Assembly (NCBI GenBank): GCA_019115085.1
Contig: DXEF01000033.1
Location: forward strand, 1-64,000
DNA length: 64,000 nt
Origin: Candidatus Agathobaculum pullicola
GTDB lineage: Bacteria > Bacillota > Clostridia > Oscillospirales > Butyricicoccaceae
Direction of reading: 5' to 3'
In this document: positions 7,848 through 17,500 of the stretch, piece after piece
Numbering within the stretch: the first letter of the stretch is position 1
How the letters are laid out: every line of letters begins with the position of its first letter
Program-made: the position numbers and the translations under genes
Notes under the pieces: model-generated
Database searches by the model: none
Told to the model about the DNA's origin: nothing
The model's input: only the letters and a program-made list of their open reading frames with translations

Positions 7848-8944
7848 ACAGCCCGGTAAACTATGGCGGGCTGACGCTCAAAAACCGCATCATTTTCGCC
7901 CCCACTTCAATGGGGCTGTCCGAGGAGGAATTGATCGCCCGCTATCGTGCCATCGCTGCGGGTGGTTGCGCTATGATTATTCTGGGGGATGTACCGGTGC
8001 TGAGGCACGGTTTCGGGCCGTCGCTCTACACCAAAAAGGGGTTTGCCCTCTATCAGCGCATTGCCGAAACCGTCCACGCCGAAGGCTGCCTGCTCTGTGC
8101 CCAGCTGCATCAGTCGGATTCCAACGTCAAGGCGATGCTCAAATACATCCCAGGTATTGTGACCCGGCGCATCAGCATGGCCGACCTGCGCCCGCTTCTG
8201 AATGAACAAGTCGGGCCGTATATCACCAATCTTTCCACTCGTAAGATTCACGAAATCACGGAAGCCTTCGGCGAAGCCGCCGTGCTCGCACGCAAGGCGG
8301 GCTTCGACATGGTGCAGATTCACGGCGACCGCATGTGTGGCAGCTTCAGCTCGACCGTATACAACCACCGCACGGACGAATATGGCGGCAGCCCGGAGAA
8401 CCGCGCACGCTTCGCTATCGAGGCCGTCAAGGCGGTACGCCGCCGTCTGCCCAACCTACCAATCGACTACAAGCTGGCCGTGCGGCAGGAAAATCCGCAC
8501 TACGGCAACGCCGGTGTGTTACAGGAAGAACTGCCCGTATTTGTCCCGCTGCTTGAGCAGGCCGGCGTGACCAGCTTCCATGTCACACTGGCAAACCACG
8601 GCGAGCTGACCGACACCATTCCGCCCGCAAAGCACCCGTATTTCCATGAGGAAGGCTGCTTTCTGCCGTTCTGCGACGCGGTGCGCAAGCTGACCGATCT
8701 GCCCATCTGCGGCGTCGGTGGACTGACACAGCCCGATTTCGTCGAGCAGCAGCTTGCCTCCGGACGTATCGACTGCGCCGCGATGAGCCGTCAGCTGATT
8801 GCAGACCCAGACTGGCCGCGCAAGGTTTGCTCCGGTCACGCAAACGAGATCCAGCGCTGTGTGCGCTGCAACAAAAGGTGCCTCGGCGGCATGATGGCCC
8901 ACCAAGGCGTACACTGCATCTACGAAAGGAAGGACAACGCATGA
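7832..8944 (+). CDS. bilR: Bilirubin reductase, old-yellow-enzyme family
   Basis: A 370-aa flavin-dependent TIM-barrel reductase predicted to reduce bilirubin towards urobilinogen. Family marks are LKNRIIFAPTSMG at the N terminus, the substrate-side block HGDR at residues 164-167 and GVGGLTQPDF near the phosphate site. The C-terminal CVRCNKRCLGG plus a later HC would ligate a 4Fe-4S cluster. Asp166 and Arg167 are the residues reported to set bilirubin reductases apart from ordinary OYEs, which have other residues there; here both the identity and the numbering match. It is the short form, lacking the C-terminal FAD/NAD domains of dienoyl-CoA-reductase-like enzymes. It is translationally linked to bilQ and bilS. 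Confidence 0.88.
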   Translation: MYETINSPVNYGGLTLKNRIIFAPTSMGLSEEELIARYRAIAAGGCAMIILGDVPVLRHGFGPSLYTKKGFALYQRIAETVHAEGCLLCAQLHQSDSNVKAMLKYIPGIVTRRISMADLRPLLNEQVGPYITNLSTRKIHEITEAFGEAAVLARKAGFDMVQIHGDRMCGSFSSTVYNHRTDEYGGSPENRARFAIEAVKAVRRRLPNLPIDYKLAVRQENPHYGNAGVLQEELPVFVPLLEQAGVTSFHVTLANHGELTDTIPPAKHPYFHEEGCFLPFCDAVRKLTDLPICGVGGLTQPDFVEQQLASGRIDCAAMSRQLIADPDWPRKVCSGHANEIQRCVRCNKRCLGGMMAHQGVHCIYERKDNA

Positions 8945-9423
8945 CTTACGCAATTGTTTACAGCAGCAAGACCGGCAACACCCGCCTGCTAGCCGAAACT
9001 CTGCGCGATACCCTGCCCGCTGGTGACTGCCTGTACTTCGGTACGCCGAGCGACGAAGCCCTGCGCACGGAGCGCATCTATGTCGGCTTCTGGACGGACA
9101 AGGGCACCTGCGATGCGGATACCGCAGCATTTCTCTCGCGCGTGACGACACAGCAGGTTTTCCTGTTCGGCACGGCGGGCTTCGGCGGCGCACCCGCCTA
9201 TTTCGACAAAATCCTGTCCGCCGCGCGGCAAAATCTGCCGGATAGTGCAGCCGTATGCGGCAGCTACATGTGTCAGGGCAAAATGCCTATGGCTGTCCGT
9301 GCCCGTTATGAACAAATGGAGGATAACCCGCGCCGTCAGGCGATGCTCGACAACTTCGACGCCGCGCTGTCCCACCCGGATAAAGCCGATTTGTCCCATC
9401 TGCGGGACGCAGTGCTCGATTGA
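8941..9423 (+). CDS. bilS: Flavodoxin-like electron carrier of the bilirubin-reductase operon
   Basis: A 160-aa flavodoxin-fold protein. SSKTGNT at residues 8-14 is the FMN phosphate-binding loop, and GTAGFGGAPAYFDKIL corresponds to the second flavin loop. The ATG overlaps the bilR stop (ATGA), so the two are translated together in fixed ratio. In bilQRS operons this protein is thought to pass electrons to the reductase. A frame extending upstream to 8827 overlaps bilR and is not real. Confidence 0.85.
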   Translation: MTYAIVYSSKTGNTRLLAETLRDTLPAGDCLYFGTPSDEALRTERIYVGFWTDKGTCDADTAAFLSRVTTQQVFLFGTAGFGGAPAYFDKILSAARQNLPDSAAVCGSYMCQGKMPMAVRARYEQMEDNPRRQAMLDNFDAALSHPDKADLSHLRDAVLD

Positions 9424-9451
9424 TGCACCCGCTACATTATCCCCAAAAGAA

Positions 9452-9487
9452 AAAAGCCGATGTGCTAGCAATCTGCACATCGGCTTT
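9452..9487. terminator. Bidirectional terminator between bilS and the DHHW gene
   Basis: AAAAGCCGATGTGC and GCACATCGGCTTTT pair perfectly around a 9-nt loop, with T-rich DNA on both outer sides. It serves the two convergent operons. Confidence 0.9.
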
Positions 9488-9503
9488 TCTCTTTTGTGTG
9501 GTA

Positions 9504-10640
9504 TTACGCCAGCCATTGCAAGTTTTTGTCTTCCGCAAGACTGCTCATGCCGTAGACAAACAGGATTTCATCGACCGGATGTGTATTCAGCCAGTCGGAA
9601 ATCGTCTGTCGCTTGAAATACCGCAGATCAATCAAATCGATTGTCCGGTATTCCTCCGCCAGAAAAGGCGCCAGTGCATGGGCATAGGAATCCTTTATGA
9701 CCAGCAGCCGTTTATCGTTCTGCACATTCGTCTCGATATGGATGCGTGCGTGGTTTCCGCTGAGGAATACCGGATACTTATCCGCCTCACTGAGATATTC
9801 CCGGAACAGCATCCCTTCCTGCACAACCGACTCCTGACTGTTGCCGTCATACACACTGGTTATCGTTCGCAGATTGGGATTGGACCACAGCGCAATGTCA
9901 TCCGGCGGCGTCAGCCACAAGCCGCTTTTGGAGTAGGAGGTGCCGTAAAAATCCGGCACCCATTCCACGGAAAACGTCTCACGCATCACGGATGACTCTT
10001 TTTTATCTCGCATCAACAGCCGATAGGCACGATAGGCACCCTCGGTTGTCCAGTGGTGATCGGTGCGGTAATAGAGCGTTTTCGGCTCTTCGACGCTGCA
10101 AAAATCACCCAGCACGTCCAGCCAGTGCAGGCTATCACCCACTATCCGCCGCGCTTGCTCCAACATATCCGCATCCGGGTACGCCAGATGCAAGGCGGGC
10201 AGCTTATTCTTCACCACCGCGCCCGATGTAGGAACGGCCATCAGATAGACCGGTACGGTCTGTGTCTGCGCAAATGCGGTAATCGCCTGCATGTTATCCT
10301 GCAATATCTGTCTGTCATCCGAAAGCGGTGCGGAAAATAACCAGCCGTCCGCTCCGCTGACGATACTGCGCACCGCGCCCCGCCCTTCCGCCTGCTCCAG
10401 ATAGGCGTTCGCACCAACCCATCCATCCCGTTGCGGAAAATGATCCGACAGATATTTTTCTATCTCCTGAAACACACTGCCGCCCGCAATGCCCTCTGCA
10501 CTGATCGTGGGCGGCTGCGCCAGCACACGTTTTTCATTTTCCGAAAAAGACCGGCGCGGCAGCAGCCAAAATGCCGCCTGCGTACCAATTAAAACCCCGG
10601 CAAACAGCAGCGCCACTGCACGGGGATGCCGAAATTGCAT
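9504..10640 (-). CDS. DHHW-family SGNH-like protein, 378 aa
   Basis: A membrane-anchored extracytoplasmic protein. An N-terminal hydrophobic helix (residues of about 8-28) is followed by a domain related to AlgX/AlgJ, which works with MBOAT proteins in O-acetylating exported polysaccharide. The name-giving motif is in YYRTDHHWTTEGAYRAY, and a second block is LLVIKDSYAHALAPFL (catalytic Ser in KDSY). It starts 15 bases after the MBOAT gene on the same strand. I infer that it transfers acyl groups from the MBOAT partner to a surface glycan. The glycan itself is unknown. Confidence 0.88.
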   Translation of the reverse strand: MQFRHPRAVALLFAGVLIGTQAAFWLLPRRSFSENEKRVLAQPPTISAEGIAGGSVFQEIEKYLSDHFPQRDGWVGANAYLEQAEGRGAVRSIVSGADGWLFSAPLSDDRQILQDNMQAITAFAQTQTVPVYLMAVPTSGAVVKNKLPALHLAYPDADMLEQARRIVGDSLHWLDVLGDFCSVEEPKTLYYRTDHHWTTEGAYRAYRLLMRDKKESSVMRETFSVEWVPDFYGTSYSKSGLWLTPPDDIALWSNPNLRTITSVYDGNSQESVVQEGMLFREYLSEADKYPVFLSGNHARIHIETNVQNDKRLLVIKDSYAHALAPFLAEEYRTIDLIDLRYFKRQTISDWLNTHPVDEILFVYGMSSLAEDKNLQWLA

Positions 10641-10655
10641 GCGTTTTATCTCCTT

Positions 10656-12038
10656 TTAGAACCGAAAATACAAAAACGGGTTGTAGCTCTGCGCCACCAG
10701 CGCCGCGCAGCTTGCTGCAAGCAGCAGCAGACACCAGACCGGTGCGCTCCAACGGACCAAACAGTCCTCCTCATGGCGCTGCACCAGCCAGGCTGCCAGC
10801 GGCAGCGAGGCCAGCGTCGTCACACAAAGCAGCGGCAGATAGGAAAGCACCCATACCGCTGCCTGTGCGCTGATAAGGCCGTCGGACAGGGAAAACATGG
10901 CATATAGATAACCCGCCAGCGTACCGAAATCCTCAATGGCAAACAGCACCCAGCCCAGCACCACCAGCGCCATGGTCAGCACGTGCCGCAGCGCGCGCGG
11001 AATACGCGCCAGCCGCGCTTCCCCTATCAGACGCTCCGCGGAAAGCAAGGCGAAATAATACAGCCCCCACAGCACATAATTCCATGCCGCACCATGCCAC
11101 AGGCCGGTCAGTGCCCAAACCACCAACAGGTTGACAAATGTCCGTGCCGTCCCGCGACGACTGCCGCCCAGCGGGATATACACATAATCCCGGAACCAAC
11201 GGCTGAGCGTGATATGCCAACGCCGCCAAAACTCCTTGATGCTCTGTGCGGCATAGGGATAACGAAAGTTGACCGGAATATCAAAACCAAACATACCGCC
11301 AAGTCCGCGCGCCATATCTGAATAACCGGAAAAATCAAAGTAAATCTGCATGGTGAAGGCAGCCGCACCCATCCACGCGCCCAATATGCCGATGCTATTC
11401 GGCAGCGCGCGCAGACCGTCCCAGAGCTGTCCCATTGGATTGGCCAGCAGCATCTTTTTACCCAAGCCGATCATCAGCAGGCAGAAGCCGTTGGCAATTT
11501 TATTCCATGTCTCCTCACGTCCCGCAAGCTGCCCGCTCAGTTCCTCATAGCGTACAATCGGCCCCGCGATCAGCTGTGGAAAAAAGGTCATATAAGTGGC
11601 AAAAGACACGATGCTTTTCTCCGCGCACGAGGCTTTTCGATATACGTCGATGACATAGGATACCACCTGAAAAGTGTAAAACGAAATGCCAAGCGGCAGC
11701 GGGAGCGGCTTTACAAGCACCTGCCCCAGCCCTATCACATCCAGCAGAAAGCCCGCATATTTAAACACAAGCAGAAGGCCCAAATCGAGTATCAGCGCTG
11801 CTATCAGCCAAAGCCGCCGGAAGCCAGCTTGGGCGCAGGCGGAAATCCGCCGCCCGATCATCCAATTGGCAACCGCCGTCAGCAAAATGGTAGGCAGAAA
11901 CCAAGGCTCTCCCCAGCCGTAAAACACCAGATTTGCCGCCAGTAAAAACAGGTTGCGCCAACGGCGCGGAAAACAATAATATCCCACCAAAACGGCCGGC
12001 AGGAAAACAAACAGAAAAGCCAAACTGGCGAAGCTCAA
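10656..12038 (-). CDS. MBOAT-family O-acyltransferase, 460 aa
   Basis: A polytopic membrane protein of the AlgI/DltB/PatA type that moves acyl groups from a cytoplasmic donor to the outer side of the membrane. Family signatures are FFPQLIAGPIVRYEEL, DFSGYSDMARGLGGMFG, NFRYPYAAQSIKEFWRRWHITLSRWFRDYVYIPLGG (at about residues 240-290) and LTGLWHGAAWNYVLWG with the catalytic His. The length fits the family. It is the third gene of the minus-strand surface O-acylation operon, between the DUF4358 lipoprotein and the DHHW protein. Confidence 0.95.
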   Translation of the reverse strand: MSFASLAFLFVFLPAVLVGYYCFPRRWRNLFLLAANLVFYGWGEPWFLPTILLTAVANWMIGRRISACAQAGFRRLWLIAALILDLGLLLVFKYAGFLLDVIGLGQVLVKPLPLPLGISFYTFQVVSYVIDVYRKASCAEKSIVSFATYMTFFPQLIAGPIVRYEELSGQLAGREETWNKIANGFCLLMIGLGKKMLLANPMGQLWDGLRALPNSIGILGAWMGAAAFTMQIYFDFSGYSDMARGLGGMFGFDIPVNFRYPYAAQSIKEFWRRWHITLSRWFRDYVYIPLGGSRRGTARTFVNLLVVWALTGLWHGAAWNYVLWGLYYFALLSAERLIGEARLARIPRALRHVLTMALVVLGWVLFAIEDFGTLAGYLYAMFSLSDGLISAQAAVWVLSYLPLLCVTTLASLPLAAWLVQRHEEDCLVRWSAPVWCLLLLAASCAALVAQSYNPFLYFRF

Positions 12039-12051
12039 TCCCGCACCGCCT

Positions 12052-12525
12052 TTACGGATTCAGCAAATCCTGCACGGCCGTTTTGGCCGCAGCGTTATCC
12101 GCTGTGACGCAAAACACAACATAGACGCCGTCCTGCTCGAGCACCGCGCTTTCCAGCTTGGGCACCTCCTCCGGCTTATAATCCGAATACCCCTTGATCC
12201 AGCTGTCCGTGAAGGTTTGCAGCGCATCGGCAATGCGTGCCGCTGCGTCCGCATCAGTTGCCTCGAATACCGCTATGCTCTCCGCGGTCGCACCACTGCC
12301 GACACATGCCGCACTGTCCTGTACCAAATCCGTGCCGATATCGTAAAACCGACAGGCACCCGCGCTGTCCATATCGGTCATCTGATCGGTAAAGGTCACG
12401 CTCTCCCGAAGCTGCTGCACGGCATCCGTCGGTTTGATCGCCGCCTGCTGCTTACCGCAGCCTGTCACTGTCACGCAAAGAGCGGCAGCGAGCGCTGCCG
12501 CACACCATTTCATCCGCTGTTTCAT
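12052..12525 (-). CDS. DUF4358-type lipoprotein, 157 aa
   Basis: The start is the ATG giving MKQRMKWCAAALAAALCVTVTGC. This is a lipoprotein signal peptide with lipobox VTGC, preceded by GGAGGCGGAAG. A longer frame upstream lies inside the preceding gene and is rejected. The start overlaps the stop of the SGNH gene by four bases, and the MBOAT gene begins 13 bases after its stop. Mature residues contain QLRESVTFTDQMTDMDSAGACRFYDI and a C-terminal hydrophobic strand (GVYVVFCVTADN). This family regularly accompanies MBOAT/DHHW genes in Clostridia; its function is not known. Confidence 0.82.
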   Translation of the reverse strand: MKQRMKWCAAALAAALCVTVTGCGKQQAAIKPTDAVQQLRESVTFTDQMTDMDSAGACRFYDIGTDLVQDSAACVGSGATAESIAVFEATDADAAARIADALQTFTDSWIKGYSDYKPEEVPKLESAVLEQDGVYVVFCVTADNAAAKTAVQDLLNP

Positions 12526-13208
12526 TTTTCTTCCGCCTCCGCAATGCTCTCTTTGACCAGCTCCGCCCATTTTTCCGTATAGTCCTTGGCAGGATGAATG
12601 CCATCCGCCGCCGCGTCCGCAGGCAGGCATCCGTTTTCATCCGCGAGCGCAGAAAAAGCGTCGATATATACCGCGCTGTTCTCCTGCGCAATTTGCTCAA
12701 TCTCCGCGTTGCAGGCCTGAATCGAGGCGTTATTCGTGTTGTTCTCATTTTGCTCGGACACCTCCGCCGACACCGGTGGAATGGCCGAAAGATAAAGAAC
12801 GGCATTCGGGCAATACGAGCGCGCCGTGTCAATCACTTTACCGTATTCCTCAATAAAGGCATCGCGATTGCTCCAGCCGAGTTCATTCTCCCCAAAGAAA
12901 AAGACAATGTGCGCAAAATCCTTATCCTTCAGCAGCTCGATAACCGGAGTCTCGGTGTCCTTCCCCTACAGCATCGGCTGGTCAAAAACACTGTTTACAT
13001 TCAGGCCCACGCGGTAGTAATATGCCGCTTTGGGCATCGCATCGTAGATATAAAAACTGTCAATATATGAATTGCCCACCAGCGCGGTATCTTCATATGC
13101 GGTGCGCTGTGTTTGCATCTGTTTGGTCACCTGCATCCGACCGGAACAACCGGTCAGGCAAAGCGCTGCCAAAACGCCAGCCAGCATGGACTGTGCCTTC
13201 ATGTTCAT
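12522..13208 (-). pseudogene. SGNH/GDSL-like lipoprotein gene interrupted by one amber codon
   Basis: Two parts are in the same reading frame, separated by a single TAG at 12966-12968. The N part carries a lipoprotein signal (MKAQSMLAGVLAALCLTGC) and VGNSYIDSF, the SGNH block with the nucleophile Ser. The C part continues without any gap (GKDTETPVIELLKDKDFAHIVFFFGENELGW, then the Asp-His block DGIHPAKDY). The context Leu-TAG-Gly fits a CAG to TAG change. It heads the O-acylation operon and would be the secreted esterase or transferase partner. The start is the ATG with AAGGGAACGG upstream. As read, the product is truncated after about 80 residues. Confidence 0.8.
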
Positions 13209-13433
13209 CCGTTCCCTTCGTTTCTCATTTCTTGTCGAATCTTCTGGCAAAAGATTATATACCACAAACGTAGAACTAAGACAACAAAGGTAACAACATT
13301 GTTGTCATACTGATACCGGAATGAAACTTCCGTAGTTTGTTTCCCCACTCAGCCCTCCGCACTGTCATTTTCCGCGCATGACTCTGCCATTCCTCAAGCG
13401 TTGCGTTTCGTAGCTCTTCCGCTGCTTGCACAC
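13209..13433. promoter_or_regulatory. Upstream region of the O-acylation operon
   Basis: A TATAAT on the minus strand (13259-13254) is well placed for the SGNH-DUF4358-MBOAT-DHHW operon, but a good -35 is not evident. A 13-bp palindrome (ACAACATTGTTGT, 13293-13305) lies just upstream and may be an operator. No gene is seen in the rest. Confidence 0.35.
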
Positions 13434-13463
13434 AAAAAAGCGGCAGCCGGTTTTCGGCTGCCA
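13434..13463 (-). terminator. Terminator behind the ABC exporter remnant
   Basis: Minus-strand stem GGCAGCCG-AAAAC-CGGCTGCC is followed by GCTTTTTTG. It lies about 40 bases after the stop of the decayed ABC ATPase gene. Confidence 0.85.
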
Positions 13464-13500
13464 CCCTTGATTCACTTGTCCAGTCCACACTTGTCCGCGC

Positions 13501-14206
<706 letters not shown>

Positions 14207-14492
14207 CACTGAGTGCAAGATCCCACTTTTGTTTCGTTTATCTGGCGCGAGAGGCTATATAGCAAATCGTTGCGTACCTTCCTATCCGCTACGCCCATTA
14301 TGCCGCGCACCATCCCCAGCCGAAATTCTTCTAAATTCCATTTTTTATCCTTGATGTATTTGTCGAGGACCTCAGTTTACAGTGTGCAGTGCCGATTGAT
14401 AGGTTGTGCTTATTGCTCTCCCACAAAATTGCACTTTTGCATTTCTATTGGACTGTTATTTATCTGCATTCAAAACGAACATGGCCTTATAC
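14207..14492 (-). other. Further decayed coding sequence, origin unclear
   Basis: On the minus strand a short open stretch reads EVLDKYIKDKKWNLEEFRLGMVRGIMG and ends at a stop near 14210. It has no start or ribosome binding site of its own. The composition looks coding, but I do not recognise the family. It is probably another fragment in the same graveyard. Confidence 0.3.
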
Positions 14493-14530
14493 AAAAAAGC
14501 ACTCCCGACCGTATAAACGGTCGGGAGTGC
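14493..14530 (-). terminator. Terminator of the GH84 gene
   Basis: A 16-bp perfect stem (GCACTCCCGACCGT / ACGGTCGGGAGTGC core) is followed by TTTTTTG on the minus strand, about 45 bases after the stop. Confidence 0.95.
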
Positions 14531-14575
14531 CCTGTCTGTCGATACTATCCAATCACAGCATATATCTTGAAAATA

Positions 14576-17500
14576 TTATGCTGCAAGCTGGATATACCGC
14601 TGCAGAATCGCAGCCACCTGTGCACGAGTTGCCTCGCCCTGCGGAGCAAGAGTCGTATTGGTGATACCGGTGATCAGGCCGTTTTCCACTGCCCAAGTCA
14701 TCGCCTGTCGTGCATAATTGCTAACGCTGGAAGCATCCGTATAGCCGCTCAGATTTCCCGATACCGCCGGTTGACCCGCATAGCGATACAACATGGTTGC
14801 CAACTGCTCACGTGTCAATCGATCTTCCATATTGGAACCATCAGATACGCCGCTCTCCAGTGCCCATTGACGTCCTGCGTCATACCAGTTTTCGCCTGTC
14901 GAGGTATCTACACCCTCGTAACGGGCCAGAACAGTAACGATCATCGCGCGGTTCATTGCCGTTTCAGGAGAAAACATATTCTGGCTGGTTCCAGAAAACA
15001 GCTCACGGCTGCTAACAAACGCAACTGCATCTGAACCCCAGTAGCTGTCTGGCACATCAATAAAGTTCTTGCTGTTGTCCACGATTTTTACTGTATCACC
15101 ATCGGACAGCTTTGCAGCAACGCCATTTTCTGTCGTCAAGCTATCCTTTATGATTTCCTCAGTGCCGTCTGCCTTGACAAGAATTGCAACCGTACCCGGC
15201 GTTACATTGGCCACGGGAATTTCCACCGACACACTGTTTTCCGAGTCCATAGACATGGTTACAGTCGGAGCATTCGCCGATTCGGATGTAGCAAAAACCT
15301 CCGGTATCGGTGCTGCAACCGCGCTATTGTTCTCCTGCGCCATGCGAATTGCTGTTCCGGACAGGTAGACGGTGCTGGATGTTTCACCGCTCTCACTTAC
15401 GAATGTTATGGAATTCGATCCGTCGCGGTTATCCATAGTTACCCGACTGGAGCCGTCAGACTTCTCAGTCACTTCTATCTTATTGCCATCCGCATCTGTC
15501 GTAGTCGTGGTTACTGTACCATCTCGACTGGTTTCAACCACTTCGGTCGTACCGTCAGGATACCTTGTTGTCTCGGTCTTAGAACCATCCGGCTGGATTA
15601 CCGTTGTCGTAGTGGACCCATCCGGGTTTTTGACCGTTTCCGTGGTTATGTCAGAGGAGGAACTGCTGGAGGAACTGTCAGACGAGCCATTATCTACATA
15701 TGTCCACTTTGCATGCAGCATCAAATCATTCGTTATTGGGGTATTAAAATTGAATGCTGTCATCAAAGAGGAATCCGTATACCAGCCGTCAAAGCGATAG
15801 CCTTCCTTCGATGGTGCACTCGGTTCAACTGCCAGTTCGCCTTCAGCGATGATCTGGCTGGGAACCTCACTGCCACCATTGCTGTTGAACGTGATGGTAA
15901 ACGTCGGAATCGCTTCGTCTGCCCAATGTGCGGTAAAGGATAGGTCACCGCTCACCGTTCCTGCGGGAATGGTCAAATCCACTGTCGGTGTATCCATGCC
16001 GGTATAGGTCCATCCAGCAAACACAAACCCATCGCGTGTCGGATTTTGCAGAGTCAGAGTATCCTCAACAGTGTAGGAATCCGGATTCTCCGTGGCATTG
16101 ATGCCGCCATCCAGCTGATATGTGATCTGATAACGAATGAGGTCAAACTCTGCGGTAACAGTCACATCATAAGATGGCATTACGAAGGTTCCATCCTTCT
16201 CAACCGGGACGGTTGTTTCCGGATCATCCGTCTTATAGACTGTAATACCATTTTCCTTGAGCTCATAGCCCGCCTTCGGCTCAGCCGTCACTTGAACTAT
16301 CTCGTTTTCCGCTGCCGTCTGCGGCTCAACTGTAATGACGCCATTGACGATAGCCGTATCCTTGCGGATGAAGTATACGCCTTCCGCAATCACGTTTACC
16401 GTCACGGTATATTCCTGTGTGCTTCCATCCTCTGCCGTGACAGTATATATCACAGGATCAGTGAAGTCCTGCTCGGCCCCGCTGGCCGGCGTTACGCTGG
16501 CATTATCGCTGACCGTGATGATCGGTGACAAGCTACCCACCTCTGTTCCAAACGGAGCTGTCACAGTGATTTCATACGTTTGCTCATCAATTTCAGTCAA
16601 CGAATTTGCAATTTCAAAGCTGAGAATCTTCTTTTCCGAAGATTTCTGCTGCAGGTTGCCGTACGCTGCAACCAGCTGATCATACGCCTGCAGTATCTCG
16701 TCAATATCCGCCAGCGCGGTCTTACCCTGCGCTGCCTGTGCCGCCGAAAGCGCGATTTGATATGCGCTCCAGCTCGTCGCAGAGTATTTGTTTTCATCCA
16801 GATCGCCGTATGTGTTAATCTGATTCGACAGTTTGGTGCGCGCTGTATCCAGCACTCCGGTCAGCGCCTCATAGCTGCGGTCTAAGATATTCTGAGCCTC
16901 TACTACCTCCGCCTGATACTGCGGCGGAATCGTTACCATGTTTTGCGCCGCCGTGTATGCAGTTTCATACGCCATCTTAAGAGATTGCGCATACGCATCA
17001 CTCAGAGCGTTGACTTCTTCCACACTCGGCATCTTGCTGAGCAGGTTGGCCAATGCGCTGGTGTCAACCGCCACGATACCACGCGGTACAGCATAGATTT
17101 CATAGATTGTAGGCGTAATGCCGCTCCATGCAAACTTCAGTTCATAGACCTCACCGATTGTGCTGGAGTTATACACCGGCAGATTATTGACCGCTTCCGT
17201 CATCTGGCCAACCTGGACAAACTCGCCATTTGTATTGCTGCCCTTAGCATACACCGTCACCGGTTTGCTGGAGCTGACCGCTGTACCATCCTGCACCACG
17301 TTGATCTGCTCCAAATCAGTGATTTCCGATAGACGGTAAATCAGATAACCATCCTGCACGCCCTGCATATTCGGACGGAAACCTGTAGTCAAGCTGCCAT
17401 CAATTACCTGGCTGGGCGTATAGCCTTTCTGCTCTGCCGGAACGGCGGTGAAGGCCACATTTTGCTCCGGCATATACTCGCCGTCGTTGATGACGATTTC

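Noticed and set aside
12966..12968. TAG as programmed pyrrolysine or readthrough codon in the SGNH gene
   Set aside because: No pyl genes or readthrough element seen, and the site is not at a catalytic position. A nonsense change or base error is simpler.
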